Notes under the pieces: model-generated
The model's database searches: none
What the model saw: the letters and a program-made list of their open reading frames with translations, nothing else
Told to the model about the DNA's origin: nothing
DNA from: an uncultured Muribaculaceae bacterium
GTDB taxonomy: Bacteria; Bacteroidota; Bacteroidia; Bacteroidales; Muribaculaceae
Assembly: GCA_947625935.1 (NCBI GenBank)
Contig: CANQQE010000010.1
Location: 1-64,000, forward strand
Length of the DNA: 64,000 nucleotides
Direction: 5' to 3'
Shown: positions 16,537 to 24,648 of the stretch, one piece after another
Layout: each line of letters starts with the position of its first letter
Position numbering within the stretch: the first letter of the stretch is position 1
Program-made: the position numbers and the translations under genes

Positions 16537-18036
16537 TCAATTTCCCACCGGCCGCTGTCCCTGCCCCTGCGACGGCTTCGGTTTGACACCCGCATACCTT
16601 GTCGAGGCCGGGCTGTCGGGGGCGTCGGGCGACTGAAAAAACGGATAAGGAATACCGTAGACATCGTCGATTTTCCCGCCGGGGCTGAGATAACCGTCAA
16701 TCACCGTGTCGCGGCCCGACGGATTCTCGAACGTGTACAGTTGGAAGAACCGCAGCATGGCGGCAAGATGCTCGAAAACCGTATCCTGGATAGCCTCATA
16801 GGGGAACCACGCCGAGGTTGCCGTGAAGCAATAGACCTGGAACGGAATCCCGGTAGGAGTCTGTGGCAATGTCGACACGAAGCAATCGTCGTCATGCGAG
16901 ATGTCGGGATTGGCGTTGAGCCACATCTTCATGTAAGCCCTGAACAGTCCGAGATTGGTGTCGATAGTCCCGTCGACCAGGCCGGCCGGATTATTGACGT
17001 CTGCCACCTTACCCGCCGCGCGCTGCTCAAGTTTGGTGGCTATGAACTTATCCATCATGGGCACTTTAGACCTGATCCGGTCAAGCATTTCAGGCGTAGC
17101 GGGCAAGACGCTGTCGGCATCGATCATGAAACTGCGGCATATGCGGCGCGTGTGGCTCTGCTGCATGGTGCGGTAATTGGTGAAGCCCGAGCTGATCAGG
17201 CTGTAAGGGGGTAGCATCGTGGTGGTCTTGTCCCAGTTCAACACCTTGACCGAGACGAGCGACACCTCTTGCACAGTGCCGTTGGCGTTGGTTCCGTCCA
17301 CCTTTATCCAGTCCCCGACGTGCAGGCTGTCGTTCTCCGAAAGCTGCACCCCGGCTACCACGCTGAGGATGTTATTCTTGAATATCAGCATTATGACCGC
17401 CGAAAACGCTCCAAGCCCAGTCAGAAGTCTGACGGGCGATTTATCGACAAACACGGCTATGATTATTATAACCGCGATAATCCACAGCACACCCTTGGCG
17501 AGCTGGGCGAGACCGCTCAACGGCAGCTTTTTCTTGTTGGCGCGCTCGTCCACACGCTTCCATATGGCCATTATCAACGCTGATAGTGACACCGACATGA
17601 CTATCACGATATATATCAGCGTCAGCTTGGTCAGAATATCCGACAGAGTGTTATGATTGGAAAGCGTGAACTGTATAAGGGCGAGAAACACCAACGGGGG
17701 TATCACACGGCATATCTTGTGAAAAAAGCGTTGAGACGTCAAGGCAAGGTAGATGCCTGAACTCCATCGGCGTGTAAGCATCTTGACAAGTTTCAATATC
17801 ACCCACTGAGCGATCCGGCCAACTATAACGGCAACACCGAACACCACCGTGGCGTAGAGAAACGTCACCACTGTATCATCATTATCAAGACCGAACACCC
17901 CGAGTATCCAGTCGACTATACTCATTATGAATTTTGCCACGGAATATGAGACACCATGGGTATCACCGATAAATCTGCTGAGATTCACCGATTCCGAGAC
18001 GTCTGTTAACGACGGGATGACGAAAGCTGACGGCAT
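16537..18036 (-). CDS. MscS-type mechanosensitive ion channel
   Basis: A 499-residue inner-membrane channel of the MscS family that opens under membrane tension to protect against osmotic downshock. Five or so membrane segments are seen in the first 250 residues, ending in the pore-lining helix region LTGLGAFSAVIMLIFKN. The MscS beta domain follows: AGVQLSENDSLHVGDWI, then GTVQEVSLVSVKVLNWD and a C-terminal alpha/beta domain. The N-terminal extension resembles the YnaI/YbdG type. ATG 18036 was chosen; an upstream frame would read through the terminator of the preceding GTPase gene. Gly/Pro/Gln-rich residues form the last 15 positions. Confidence 0.9.
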   Translation of the reverse strand: MPSAFVIPSLTDVSESVNLSRFIGDTHGVSYSVAKFIMSIVDWILGVFGLDNDDTVVTFLYATVVFGVAVIVGRIAQWVILKLVKMLTRRWSSGIYLALTSQRFFHKICRVIPPLVFLALIQFTLSNHNTLSDILTKLTLIYIVIVMSVSLSALIMAIWKRVDERANKKKLPLSGLAQLAKGVLWIIAVIIIIAVFVDKSPVRLLTGLGAFSAVIMLIFKNNILSVVAGVQLSENDSLHVGDWIKVDGTNANGTVQEVSLVSVKVLNWDKTTTMLPPYSLISSGFTNYRTMQQSHTRRICRSFMIDADSVLPATPEMLDRIRSKVPMMDKFIATKLEQRAAGKVADVNNPAGLVDGTIDTNLGLFRAYMKMWLNANPDISHDDDCFVSTLPQTPTGIPFQVYCFTATSAWFPYEAIQDTVFEHLAAMLRFFQLYTFENPSGRDTVIDGYLSPGGKIDDVYGIPYPFFQSPDAPDSPASTRYAGVKPKPSQGQGQRPVGN

Positions 18037-18071
18037 GATTATCCTGATTTTAATCAAACAGTTAAAACGAT

Positions 18072-18103
18072 AGTGAGAGGAGTCGTTACAAAATCCTCTC
18101 ACT
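18072..18103 (-). terminator. Terminator after the COG0523 GTPase gene
   Basis: A perfect 10-bp stem (18072-18081 with 18094-18103) and a 12-base loop is followed on the minus strand by a short T-run. It separates the GTPase gene from the MscS gene. Confidence 0.7.
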
Positions 18104-18170
18104 AATCATGACAACCAATCCCGCCGTTTTGTTCACCGGCGGTCGGCCAAACTTGTCTCTGCCGCGGGTG

Positions 18171-19403
18171 TCACACGAGGCAGCCGTCGAGGGCGGCGGT
18201 GATGGCGTCGCGGTCGAGATGCTGCCCTATGATGACGAGCTTTATCATGCGGTCGCCATATACCGGATCCCAGTCGCGCATCAGCCCGGGTTCGCGGGCA
18301 ACAAGAGCCTCTAACTCCTCTTCGGGTGCGGTCGCATACCAAAGCCCCGCCTCGGTCAGGCGTTTCTGCACCCCGGCTTGCTCAAACAGATAAGACATAT
18401 CGCGGTTGTGGCTGAAATAGACTATACCCTTGGCGCGTATTATGTTAGATGGCCAATTGTTGGCGACAAAACGGTCAAAACGGCTCAGGTCAAAGCCCCG
18501 ACGGCGATAATAGACCATCGTCTGTATGCCATATTCCTCAGCCTCCCCCTCGTCATGGTGGTGGTGATGGTGGTGGTGATGGCATTCATCCTCGCGGTCG
18601 TCATCATCCTCATCGTGGTGATGGTGGTGGTGATGGTGATGTTCCTCTGCCTCGATTTCTTCGCCGCTGCGTTCTATTTCGCGGACCCACGCAGCCGAAG
18701 TCGCCACTTTCTCGAAGTCAAACAATCGGGTGTTGAGCAATCGCTCCAGATCGACAGCGGCATAGTCACACTCTATTATCTCGGCCTTGGGTTGAATCGC
18801 GCGGACTATGGCGCGTATGCGCTGCGCGTCATAGGGCGTGACCTCCGAGATTTTGTTAAGCAATATCACGTTGCAAAACTCGATTTGCTGTATTATCAGG
18901 TTCTCTATATCCTCCTCATCCAGATTATCACGGGTCAGGCTGTCGCCACAGGCAAACTCGCTCTTGAGCCTCAAGGCATCTACGACTGTGACTATACTGT
19001 CGAGTCTTGGGACACCACCGGCGGTGAAACGCGCCTCCATGCGGGGCATCGAGCAGATTGTCTGCGCTATAGGCTCAGGCTCGCATATGCCGCTGGCCTC
19101 AATGACGATATAGTCAAACTTCCCGGTGTTTACAATCCCGGCGAGTTGTTCCACCAGATCCATCTGCAGCGTGCAGCAGATACAACCGTTCTGCAAGGCG
19201 ACGAGATCGCCCGCTCCGTCGGGCTGGCCCACTACTCCACCCTTCTGTATCAGCGATGCGTCAATATTGACTTCACCGATGTCGTTGACGATGACGGCGA
19301 AGCGTATTCCGCGTTCGTTGGTGAGTATGCGGTTTAACAGTGTGGTTTTCCCGCTGCCTAAATATCCTGTAAGCAACAGGACGGGTATTTCTTTCTTGCT
19401 CAT
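18171..19403 (-). CDS. COG0523 (CobW/YjiA/ZNG1-type) GTPase with two poly-His tracts
   Basis: A 410-residue G3E-family GTPase, a class that delivers zinc, nickel or cobalt to client enzymes using GTP. Walker A is GYLGSGKTT (residues 13-21). The COG0523 metal site CICC is at 74-77, and the guanine-specificity segment is ILLNKISEV. Between the GTPase and the C-terminal CobW domain (about residues 250-282) are two runs of nine histidines separated by an acidic linker, a metal-sponge insert common in zinc-linked members. It is a single-gene unit on the minus strand. The neighbouring plus-strand His-rich protein and TonB receptor make a zinc role plausible. The client is unknown. Confidence 0.9.
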   Translation of the reverse strand: MSKKEIPVLLLTGYLGSGKTTLLNRILTNERGIRFAVIVNDIGEVNIDASLIQKGGVVGQPDGAGDLVALQNGCICCTLQMDLVEQLAGIVNTGKFDYIVIEASGICEPEPIAQTICSMPRMEARFTAGGVPRLDSIVTVVDALRLKSEFACGDSLTRDNLDEEDIENLIIQQIEFCNVILLNKISEVTPYDAQRIRAIVRAIQPKAEIIECDYAAVDLERLLNTRLFDFEKVATSAAWVREIERSGEEIEAEEHHHHHHHHHDEDDDDREDECHHHHHHHHHDEGEAEEYGIQTMVYYRRRGFDLSRFDRFVANNWPSNIIRAKGIVYFSHNRDMSYLFEQAGVQKRLTEAGLWYATAPEEELEALVAREPGLMRDWDPVYGDRMIKLVIIGQHLDRDAITAALDGCLV

Positions 19404-19559
19404 GGTTACAATGCTGTTTGCGGTCGGGCCGGGGTATATCCGTCGGCCACCGCGAAATTACTGCATTTTAACGACACTGCGAAACAAACCTGCGCTATCG
19501 TCCCGATGCCACCGCCTATTTATAAAATGACGTCATCATTTAATTTAAGAATCTTTCGG

Positions 19560-20912
19560 TTAACGTTTTAATATGCGCCATGCCGATGGATAGAGGTTGT
19601 TGGACCGGTTTCCGAGATTTTTCACAAAACCGAGCGGTAGCCCGCCGTGGGTAAGCAGAACGTACCCTTTCCCCACCCCTTCGGGTAGTGTGACCGCTTC
19701 ACGGCGCAGATAGGTCAACGCCGTGCAGGCATCGACATCCACAGCGGGAAACGCATCTTGGTTGAGCACGAGCGACATGGCGAGCGACTGCGTCGGGGCG
19801 AAATCGCGTCCCTTTGTTTCGGCCAATTCCACACCGCACGACACCACATCGAGCGACTGCCTCAACGCCGCTATGACGTCGGCATGACGCCGCGGATAAG
19901 CTATGACGCAGTCGCCGTCTCTTTCTATTACCCGGTCATGACCGTCTTGAATCCAATCGGCGAGCGAAGCCAAAGCCTTGTCAGGCTTGGGCAATTTAGC
20001 CAGTTTTAGGCGGCACGCCCCGTCGTCCCCGGTTTTACGCACCACGGCGACAAAAAGCCCTTCCCCCCTCAATCTGTGGGGCAGGAATCTATAGCAGTAA
20101 TGGTCGCTGTAAATACCTCCGGCCACACCCCAGTCATCAGGGAAACCAATATCGACCGACTCCGCGCCCAATTCCTCTACCATCCAATCGACAATCTCCT
20201 CATTCTCACGGCGGTTAAACGTGCAGGTGCTGTAAATCAGATACCCCCCGGAACGCAACGAGGGCCACACATTGCCCAGTATCTCGCGCTGCCTTGCGGC
20301 GCACTCCGCGACAAGTCCCGGCGACCATTGCGCGACGGCATCCTCATCCTTGCGGAACATACCCTCGCCCGAACAAGGAGCGTCGACCCCCACTATGTCA
20401 AACATCCCCCTCAGTTTGCCGAACCGACGTGTATCCCCGCGGCTCACCACTGTGTCCGGGCACCCCCACTTGGTGAGATTCTCGACAAGTATGGCGGCGC
20501 GGCGCGGCACATACTCGTTGGCAACCGTGAGTGATCCCGCGGGAAGCGCATCGATTACAGCGGTGGTTTTACCCCCCGGGGCGGCGCAAGCGTCAAGATA
20601 GCGCAACGGAGCGTCCGACCCGGCAACAAGACGCGACACAATCTCACCCGCCACCATCGACGATGCCTCCTGCACATAGTAACGGCCCTGATGCAACATC
20701 GGGTCGAGTGTGAATTGCGGGCGCGACGGCAGGTAATAGCCGCGCTCAGCCCACGGCACACGCTCCCAGTCTCTATGCGGCTCGAAGTCTTTGTGTCGGT
20801 TGAGCCTTATCGAAACCGCGGGAGTCGTCGACTGCAACGCGTCGACAATCCCCGACAGCGGGCTGTCGCCGTATGACGACATCATATCAATGAAAAGCGG
20901 GTTAAGTTCCAT
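19560..20912 (-). CDS. RsmF-like rRNA (cytosine-C5) methyltransferase
   Basis: A 450-residue SAM-dependent methyltransferase of the NOL1/NOP2/Sun family. Motif I is LDACAAPGGKTTAV, the Pro-Cys motif is DAPCSGEGMF, and the catalytic Cys motif is YSTCTFNRRENEE. The N-terminal part (RLNRHKD ... VPWAERGYYL) and the PUA-like C-terminal region (HGGLPLGFVKNLGNRSNNLYP) match the RsmF/YebU type that methylates 16S rRNA. The exact target base is inferred from family. The start ATG 20912 gives a normal length. Confidence 0.9.
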   Translation of the reverse strand: MELNPLFIDMMSSYGDSPLSGIVDALQSTTPAVSIRLNRHKDFEPHRDWERVPWAERGYYLPSRPQFTLDPMLHQGRYYVQEASSMVAGEIVSRLVAGSDAPLRYLDACAAPGGKTTAVIDALPAGSLTVANEYVPRRAAILVENLTKWGCPDTVVSRGDTRRFGKLRGMFDIVGVDAPCSGEGMFRKDEDAVAQWSPGLVAECAARQREILGNVWPSLRSGGYLIYSTCTFNRRENEEIVDWMVEELGAESVDIGFPDDWGVAGGIYSDHYCYRFLPHRLRGEGLFVAVVRKTGDDGACRLKLAKLPKPDKALASLADWIQDGHDRVIERDGDCVIAYPRRHADVIAALRQSLDVVSCGVELAETKGRDFAPTQSLAMSLVLNQDAFPAVDVDACTALTYLRREAVTLPEGVGKGYVLLTHGGLPLGFVKNLGNRSNNLYPSAWRILKR

Positions 20913-20932
20913 GACGCGAATTTAACACATCT

Positions 20933-20964
20933 TGCCGATAATACGATTTTATTCAGTATCTTTG
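20933..20964 (+). promoter_or_regulatory. Upstream promoter of the His-rich protein / TonB receptor unit
   Basis: TTG (20933-20935), a 21-bp spacer and TATCTTTG (20957-20964). A transcript from here would carry a leader of about 75 bases before the ATG at 21048. Confidence 0.6.
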
Positions 20965-21007
20965 ACTGCCGTCTTAGATACTTCCGCCCGGCAAAGCTCA
21001 AATAAAA

Positions 21008-21040
21008 TTTGGCTTTGCTCTCGACTTATTCGTATCTTTG
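21008..21040 (+). promoter_or_regulatory. Second promoter close to the His-rich protein start
   Basis: TTTG (21008-21011), a 21-bp spacer and TATCTTTG (21033-21040). The -7 box ends seven bases before the ATG, so a transcript from here would be almost leaderless. Confidence 0.5.
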
Positions 21041-21047
21041 CAGCCCG

Positions 21048-21395
21048 ATGAGTGAACGAGTCAGAAAAATAGCCGCGTCATTACTGTTGGCCGTGTTTGC
21101 GCTGTTTGTCGGCGCCGACACACTCTGCCTCCACACCCACGTCACCGACCAAGGCATAGTGACCCACTCTCACCCCTATCTGCCGTCGGCGTCCCACACC
21201 CACTCATCATCGCAGTTTGCCGGAATCGCGCTTGTCAACGCCATGGTGCTTAACGACAACGGTTGCGCTTTGAGTGTTATCTTCCGCGCTCCGCAGCCTG
21301 TCGCCACCCTATCACTGCCCGCGCTGCCGGGCAGGAGACTTCCCGCTCACATCAGTGTGTACCCGCGCCGCGGGCCGCCCGAACCGATCGTTTGA
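21048..21395 (+). CDS. Small exported His-rich protein
   Basis: A 115-residue protein with an N-terminal signal or anchor segment (IAASLLLAVFALFVGADT). Two His-rich stretches follow (CLHTHVTDQGIVTHSHPY and ASHTHSSSQF), then a Pro/Arg-rich tail. The His-x-His spacing suggests metal binding in the periplasm. It is followed 48 bases later by a TonB-dependent receptor and faces a zinc-type GTPase gene across the methyltransferase gene. I infer a metal-capture role beside the receptor. No named family is recognised with certainty. Confidence 0.7.
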   Translation: MSERVRKIAASLLLAVFALFVGADTLCLHTHVTDQGIVTHSHPYLPSASHTHSSSQFAGIALVNAMVLNDNGCALSVIFRAPQPVATLSLPALPGRRLPAHISVYPRRGPPEPIV

Positions 21396-21443
21396 TTCTT
21401 TCTCCACACTATCAACCGATTAGTTCACATTTCAGATTAACAC

Positions 21444-23738
21444 ATGATTAAAGCAATACCCGCATTGGGGCCGGTTTCGGCTCTGATGCTTTGTGGCGTG
21501 GCTGCATCCGCAGCCACCATAACAGGTGTCGTGACCGACACCGAGACCTCAGAACCCCTCCCTTTCACCACAGTCCGGCTCAACGGCACAACTCTAATCA
21601 CGGTAACCGATGCAGACGGACGCTACACTTTCTCGGGTCTGAAAACAGGCAGTTACACACCGGAAGCCTCCTACACAGGCTACACATCGGCCCGACGCGA
21701 CATAACCATCGCCGACGCCCGACAGGAAGCAGCCGTCGATTTCTCCCTATCCCCCGACGCCTTCATGCTCGACCAGGTCGTCGTCACAGGCAGCAAGAGC
21801 GAGACTAAACGACGGTTCAGCCCCACTCTGGTCAACGTGGTGACGGCCAAGACATTCGACCTCGTCAGTGCCTGCTCGCTGGCCGACGGGCTCAACTTCC
21901 AGCCCGGTGTCAGGGTCGAGAACGATTGCCAGAACTGCGGATTCACTCAGGTGCGCATCAACGGCCTTGATGGACATTATTCCCAAATACTGATGAACTC
22001 ACGCCCCGTGTTCTCGGCGCTTACAGGGGTCTACGGACTCGAACAGATTCCCGCCAACATGATTGAGCGCGTCGAGGTGATGCGCGGAGGCGGATCGGCC
22101 CTGTTCGGCTCGTCGGCAATCGGCGGCACAATCAACATCATAACCCGCGACCCGGTCGAAAACACCGCCGAAGTCAGCCACTCGCTGACACTGATGGGAG
22201 TCACCGGCGGGGATATGGACAACAACACCACCGTCAACGCCTCCGTGGTAAGCCCCAACGAGAAAGTCGGACTGTTCATCTACGGGCAAAACCGCAACCG
22301 CGACGGCTATGACCACGACGGCGACGGCTTCACCGAGATCGCCGCCCTGAAAACCCAGACAATCGGCGCAAGGACATTCCTCCGCGCCACCGACCGCTCG
22401 CGGCTCACTGTCGAATACCACGGCACCCATGAATACCGCCGGGGAGGCGACAATCTCGACCTTCCCCCGCATCAGGCCATGGTGGCCGAGGAGGTCGACC
22501 ACAACATCCACGGTCTGGAATCATCGTTCGACATCCGCGACCGCAGTGGCGACAACCGATGGAACATTTTCGCCGCAATGCAGGACACACGCCGCAAAAG
22601 CTACTACGGAAGCGAGCAAGACCCCAACGCCTACGGGCGCACACACGACCTCGTGGCTCTCGGCGGAGCGCAGTGGACTCATGCCTTCAAGCGTCTGTGG
22701 TTCATGCCCGCCGAGCTGATCGCCGGAGTGGAATACAACTACAACTACCTCAACGACGTCACCATCGGCTACGACCACGACGTGACGCAATGCGTCAACA
22801 TCTACAGCGGTTATCTGCAAAACGAATGGCGCACCGACCGATGGGGATTCCTCGTCGGGGCACGCCTCGACAAGCATTCGCTCGTCGACAACCCCATCAT
22901 ATCACCCCGCGCCAACCTGCGCTTCAATCCGAGCCAAAACCTCAACTTCAGGCTCTCCTACTCCACCGGATTCCGCTCACCGCAAGCCTACGACGAAGAC
23001 TTCCATGTCGCCATTGTCGGCGGCGAGAGGGTAGTGACGGTGCTTGCACCCGGCCTTAAACATGAAAGCAGCAACTCGGTCAGCGGCTCGGTCGACTGGT
23101 ACAGCAACATCGGTGCCGTTCAGACCAATCTGCTTTTTGAACTGTTCTACACCGACCTCAGCGACGTGTTCGCCTTGAGACAGCTTGACCAACCCGACGA
23201 AAAAGGCAACGCCGTCCTTGAGCGTTACAACGGCGACGGAGCCAGAGTCATGGGAGCCAACCTTGAAGCCAAGGCGGTGGTCTCCGACTTTCAGACACAG
23301 CTCGGACTGACGCTACAGCGCAGCCGCTACAAAGTGGCCGAAGCATGGAGCGACAACCCCGATGTCCCCGCCGAGAAACGTATGTTCCGTACCCCCGACC
23401 TTTACGGCTATCTGACCATGAGCTACCGCCCCGTCAAGCCACTCTCCATTGCACTCTCAGCCACCTACACCGGCGATATGCTCGTGCAGCACCTCGCAGG
23501 CTCCGGCACACCCGTCGATGTAGCGGTGAAGACACCGGCGTTTTTCGATGCCAATTTTAAAGTTTCCTACGAGTTGAAACTCACAGGCAAAGTCTGTCTC
23601 GACCTCAGCGCGGGTGTCATGAACATCTTCAACGCTTACCAAAACGACTTCGACAAAGGCTACCTGCGCGATTCAGGCTACATCTACGGCCCTTCGCTCC
23701 CACGCAGCCTCACCTTCTCGGCCAAGCTCCACATCTGA
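21444..23738 (+). CDS. TonB-dependent outer-membrane receptor with carboxypeptidase-like N-domain
   Basis: A 764-residue outer-membrane transporter powered by TonB. After the signal peptide (residues 1-23) comes a carboxypeptidase-regulatory-like beta-sandwich (TITGVVTDTETSEPLPFTTV), then the plug with RINGLDGHYSQILMNSRP and GGGSALFGSSAIGGTINI, then the 22-strand barrel ending LPRSLTFSAKLHI. A Cys pair CQNC lies in the plug just before the RINGL motif, a feature of one receptor subgroup often seen near metal-handling genes. There is no SusD partner, so it is not a typical glycan system. Metal or metallophore uptake is inferred from the His-rich neighbour. Confidence 0.88.
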   Translation: MIKAIPALGPVSALMLCGVAASAATITGVVTDTETSEPLPFTTVRLNGTTLITVTDADGRYTFSGLKTGSYTPEASYTGYTSARRDITIADARQEAAVDFSLSPDAFMLDQVVVTGSKSETKRRFSPTLVNVVTAKTFDLVSACSLADGLNFQPGVRVENDCQNCGFTQVRINGLDGHYSQILMNSRPVFSALTGVYGLEQIPANMIERVEVMRGGGSALFGSSAIGGTINIITRDPVENTAEVSHSLTLMGVTGGDMDNNTTVNASVVSPNEKVGLFIYGQNRNRDGYDHDGDGFTEIAALKTQTIGARTFLRATDRSRLTVEYHGTHEYRRGGDNLDLPPHQAMVAEEVDHNIHGLESSFDIRDRSGDNRWNIFAAMQDTRRKSYYGSEQDPNAYGRTHDLVALGGAQWTHAFKRLWFMPAELIAGVEYNYNYLNDVTIGYDHDVTQCVNIYSGYLQNEWRTDRWGFLVGARLDKHSLVDNPIISPRANLRFNPSQNLNFRLSYSTGFRSPQAYDEDFHVAIVGGERVVTVLAPGLKHESSNSVSGSVDWYSNIGAVQTNLLFELFYTDLSDVFALRQLDQPDEKGNAVLERYNGDGARVMGANLEAKAVVSDFQTQLGLTLQRSRYKVAEAWSDNPDVPAEKRMFRTPDLYGYLTMSYRPVKPLSIALSATYTGDMLVQHLAGSGTPVDVAVKTPAFFDANFKVSYELKLTGKVCLDLSAGVMNIFNAYQNDFDKGYLRDSGYIYGPSLPRSLTFSAKLHI

Positions 23739-23760
23739 GCCCCCGCGGGCTCAGATGTGG
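23729..23760 (+). terminator. Hairpin over the TonB receptor stop codon
   Basis: A perfect 14-bp stem (23729-23742 with 23747-23760) and a 4-base loop contains the receptor's TGA. No T-run follows, so it may act as an mRNA 3' stabiliser rather than a classic terminator. It isolates the receptor from the next operon. Confidence 0.6.
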
Positions 23761-23801
23761 CCCCGGTCGGCTGAAAATCTGCTGTAAAACATAACCGGAA
23801 A

Positions 23802-23833
23802 TTTGGCCGCGGCCACCCCCCGCGTTATCTTTG
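23802..23833 (+). promoter_or_regulatory. Promoter of the RHS-tip operon
   Basis: TTTG (23802-23805), a 20-bp spacer and TATCTTTG (23826-23833) match the consensus exactly. The leader to ATG 23880 is about 40 bases. Every gene from here to 35480 is on this strand with small gaps or ATGA overlaps. Confidence 0.75.
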
Positions 23834-23879
23834 CGGAAAGTGTTATACACCCGATTCATCACACAGCCCCGATAACGCC

Positions 23880-24644
23880 ATGAGACCCTCTCCACTCATC
23901 ACCGACCCGAAAGCCGGCTCATACCCCGGATTCTCCCCCTACGCAAACCGCGGCTGCAACCCGACCCGGAACCTTGACCCCTCAGGCGAGGAGATCGTGA
24001 TAACCCACATGAGCAAGACCTACAAGTTGTGGGACAACGAGGGGGTACTGTTCACCCCCGGAGGTGACGGGGTGAGCGACCCGGTGCCGGAAGAAGTGAA
24101 TCGGATCATCACGGGCATTCAAGACGCCTACACCTACGGGAGCGCGGAGATGGTGGGCAACATGATAAACAGCGACAGGACTTTCACTTATCAGGTCGGT
24201 GCCGCAGACGGCGGCACATTCACCGTGCCCGACGGCAAAGGCGGCTCGATCTCCACCATAGCGCAGGGGGGCAAGCTGTCACGCGAGACCGTGATCGCCG
24301 CGGTGGTACACGAGACCATGCACCACGCCCAGTTCTTGCACGACCAAGGAGGACGGTTCGTGGCAAACGAAGTTGAAGCATACACATTCCAATATGTTGT
24401 AAGCTGTAATATGTATAATAATGAAGTTTTTACAGGATATCCTCGCACATCTACTCCAGACGAATTTGGTAACGTACAGGTAAATTTGGGACTGGATGGT
24501 TACTCTTTTTCAAAATTTATTGATGGAGTCAATACCTTTAAAAACTCGGGATACAATAACAGCGGTAAATATGATTCTTACAAATCGTATTTTCCTCTTT
24601 CATGGAAGCCGCTTCTTAAACTGTATAACATCAAATCTCGTTAA
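23880..24644 (+). CDS. Orphan RHS tip 1 with HExxH metallopeptidase-like domain (5'-shortened)
   Basis: A 254-residue protein with no signal peptide. It begins inside the RHS-associated core motif (TDPKAGSYPGFSPYANRG ... LDPSGE), lacking about 40 residues that tips 2-4 have before it. After DPSGE comes a domain with the zinc-peptidase motif HETMH (His144, Glu145, His148) and a downstream NEVEAY whose Glu could be the third ligand. The last third is variable. From 23904 to 24632 it is colinear with tip 3 at a constant offset of 3752 bases, differing mostly in one 145-bp window. An exported partner gene starts four bases after its stop. It is probably a secreted-toxin C-terminus waiting to recombine onto a core; direct activity alone is unproven. 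Confidence 0.72.
   Translation: MRPSPLITDPKAGSYPGFSPYANRGCNPTRNLDPSGEEIVITHMSKTYKLWDNEGVLFTPGGDGVSDPVPEEVNRIITGIQDAYTYGSAEMVGNMINSDRTFTYQVGAADGGTFTVPDGKGGSISTIAQGGKLSRETVIAAVVHETMHHAQFLHDQGGRFVANEVEAYTFQYVVSCNMYNNEVFTGYPRTSTPDEFGNVQVNLGLDGYSFSKFIDGVNTFKNSGYNNSGKYDSYKSYFPLSWKPLLKLYNIKSR
24538..24632 (+). repeat. Direct repeat C, copy 1 (shared tail of tips 1 and 3)
   Basis: About 95 bp at the 3' end of tip 1 matches 28290-28384 in tip 3 at the same 3752-base offset as the rest of the two tips. It closes the downstream side of the 145-bp variable window. Confidence 0.8.
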
Positions 24645-24648
24645 TGAT

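Noticed and set aside
18541-18660. Simple-sequence repeat of GTG/ATG-type triplets
   Set aside because: It is explained by the two poly-His tracts of the GTPase on the minus strand, which keep frame and are known in this family. It is not treated as a separate repeat.
18378-19337. A long plus-strand frame opposite the COG0523 GTPase gene
   Set aside because: It is an antisense shadow. The Val/Met-rich stretches are the reverse of the poly-His codons, and no start context or family match exists.
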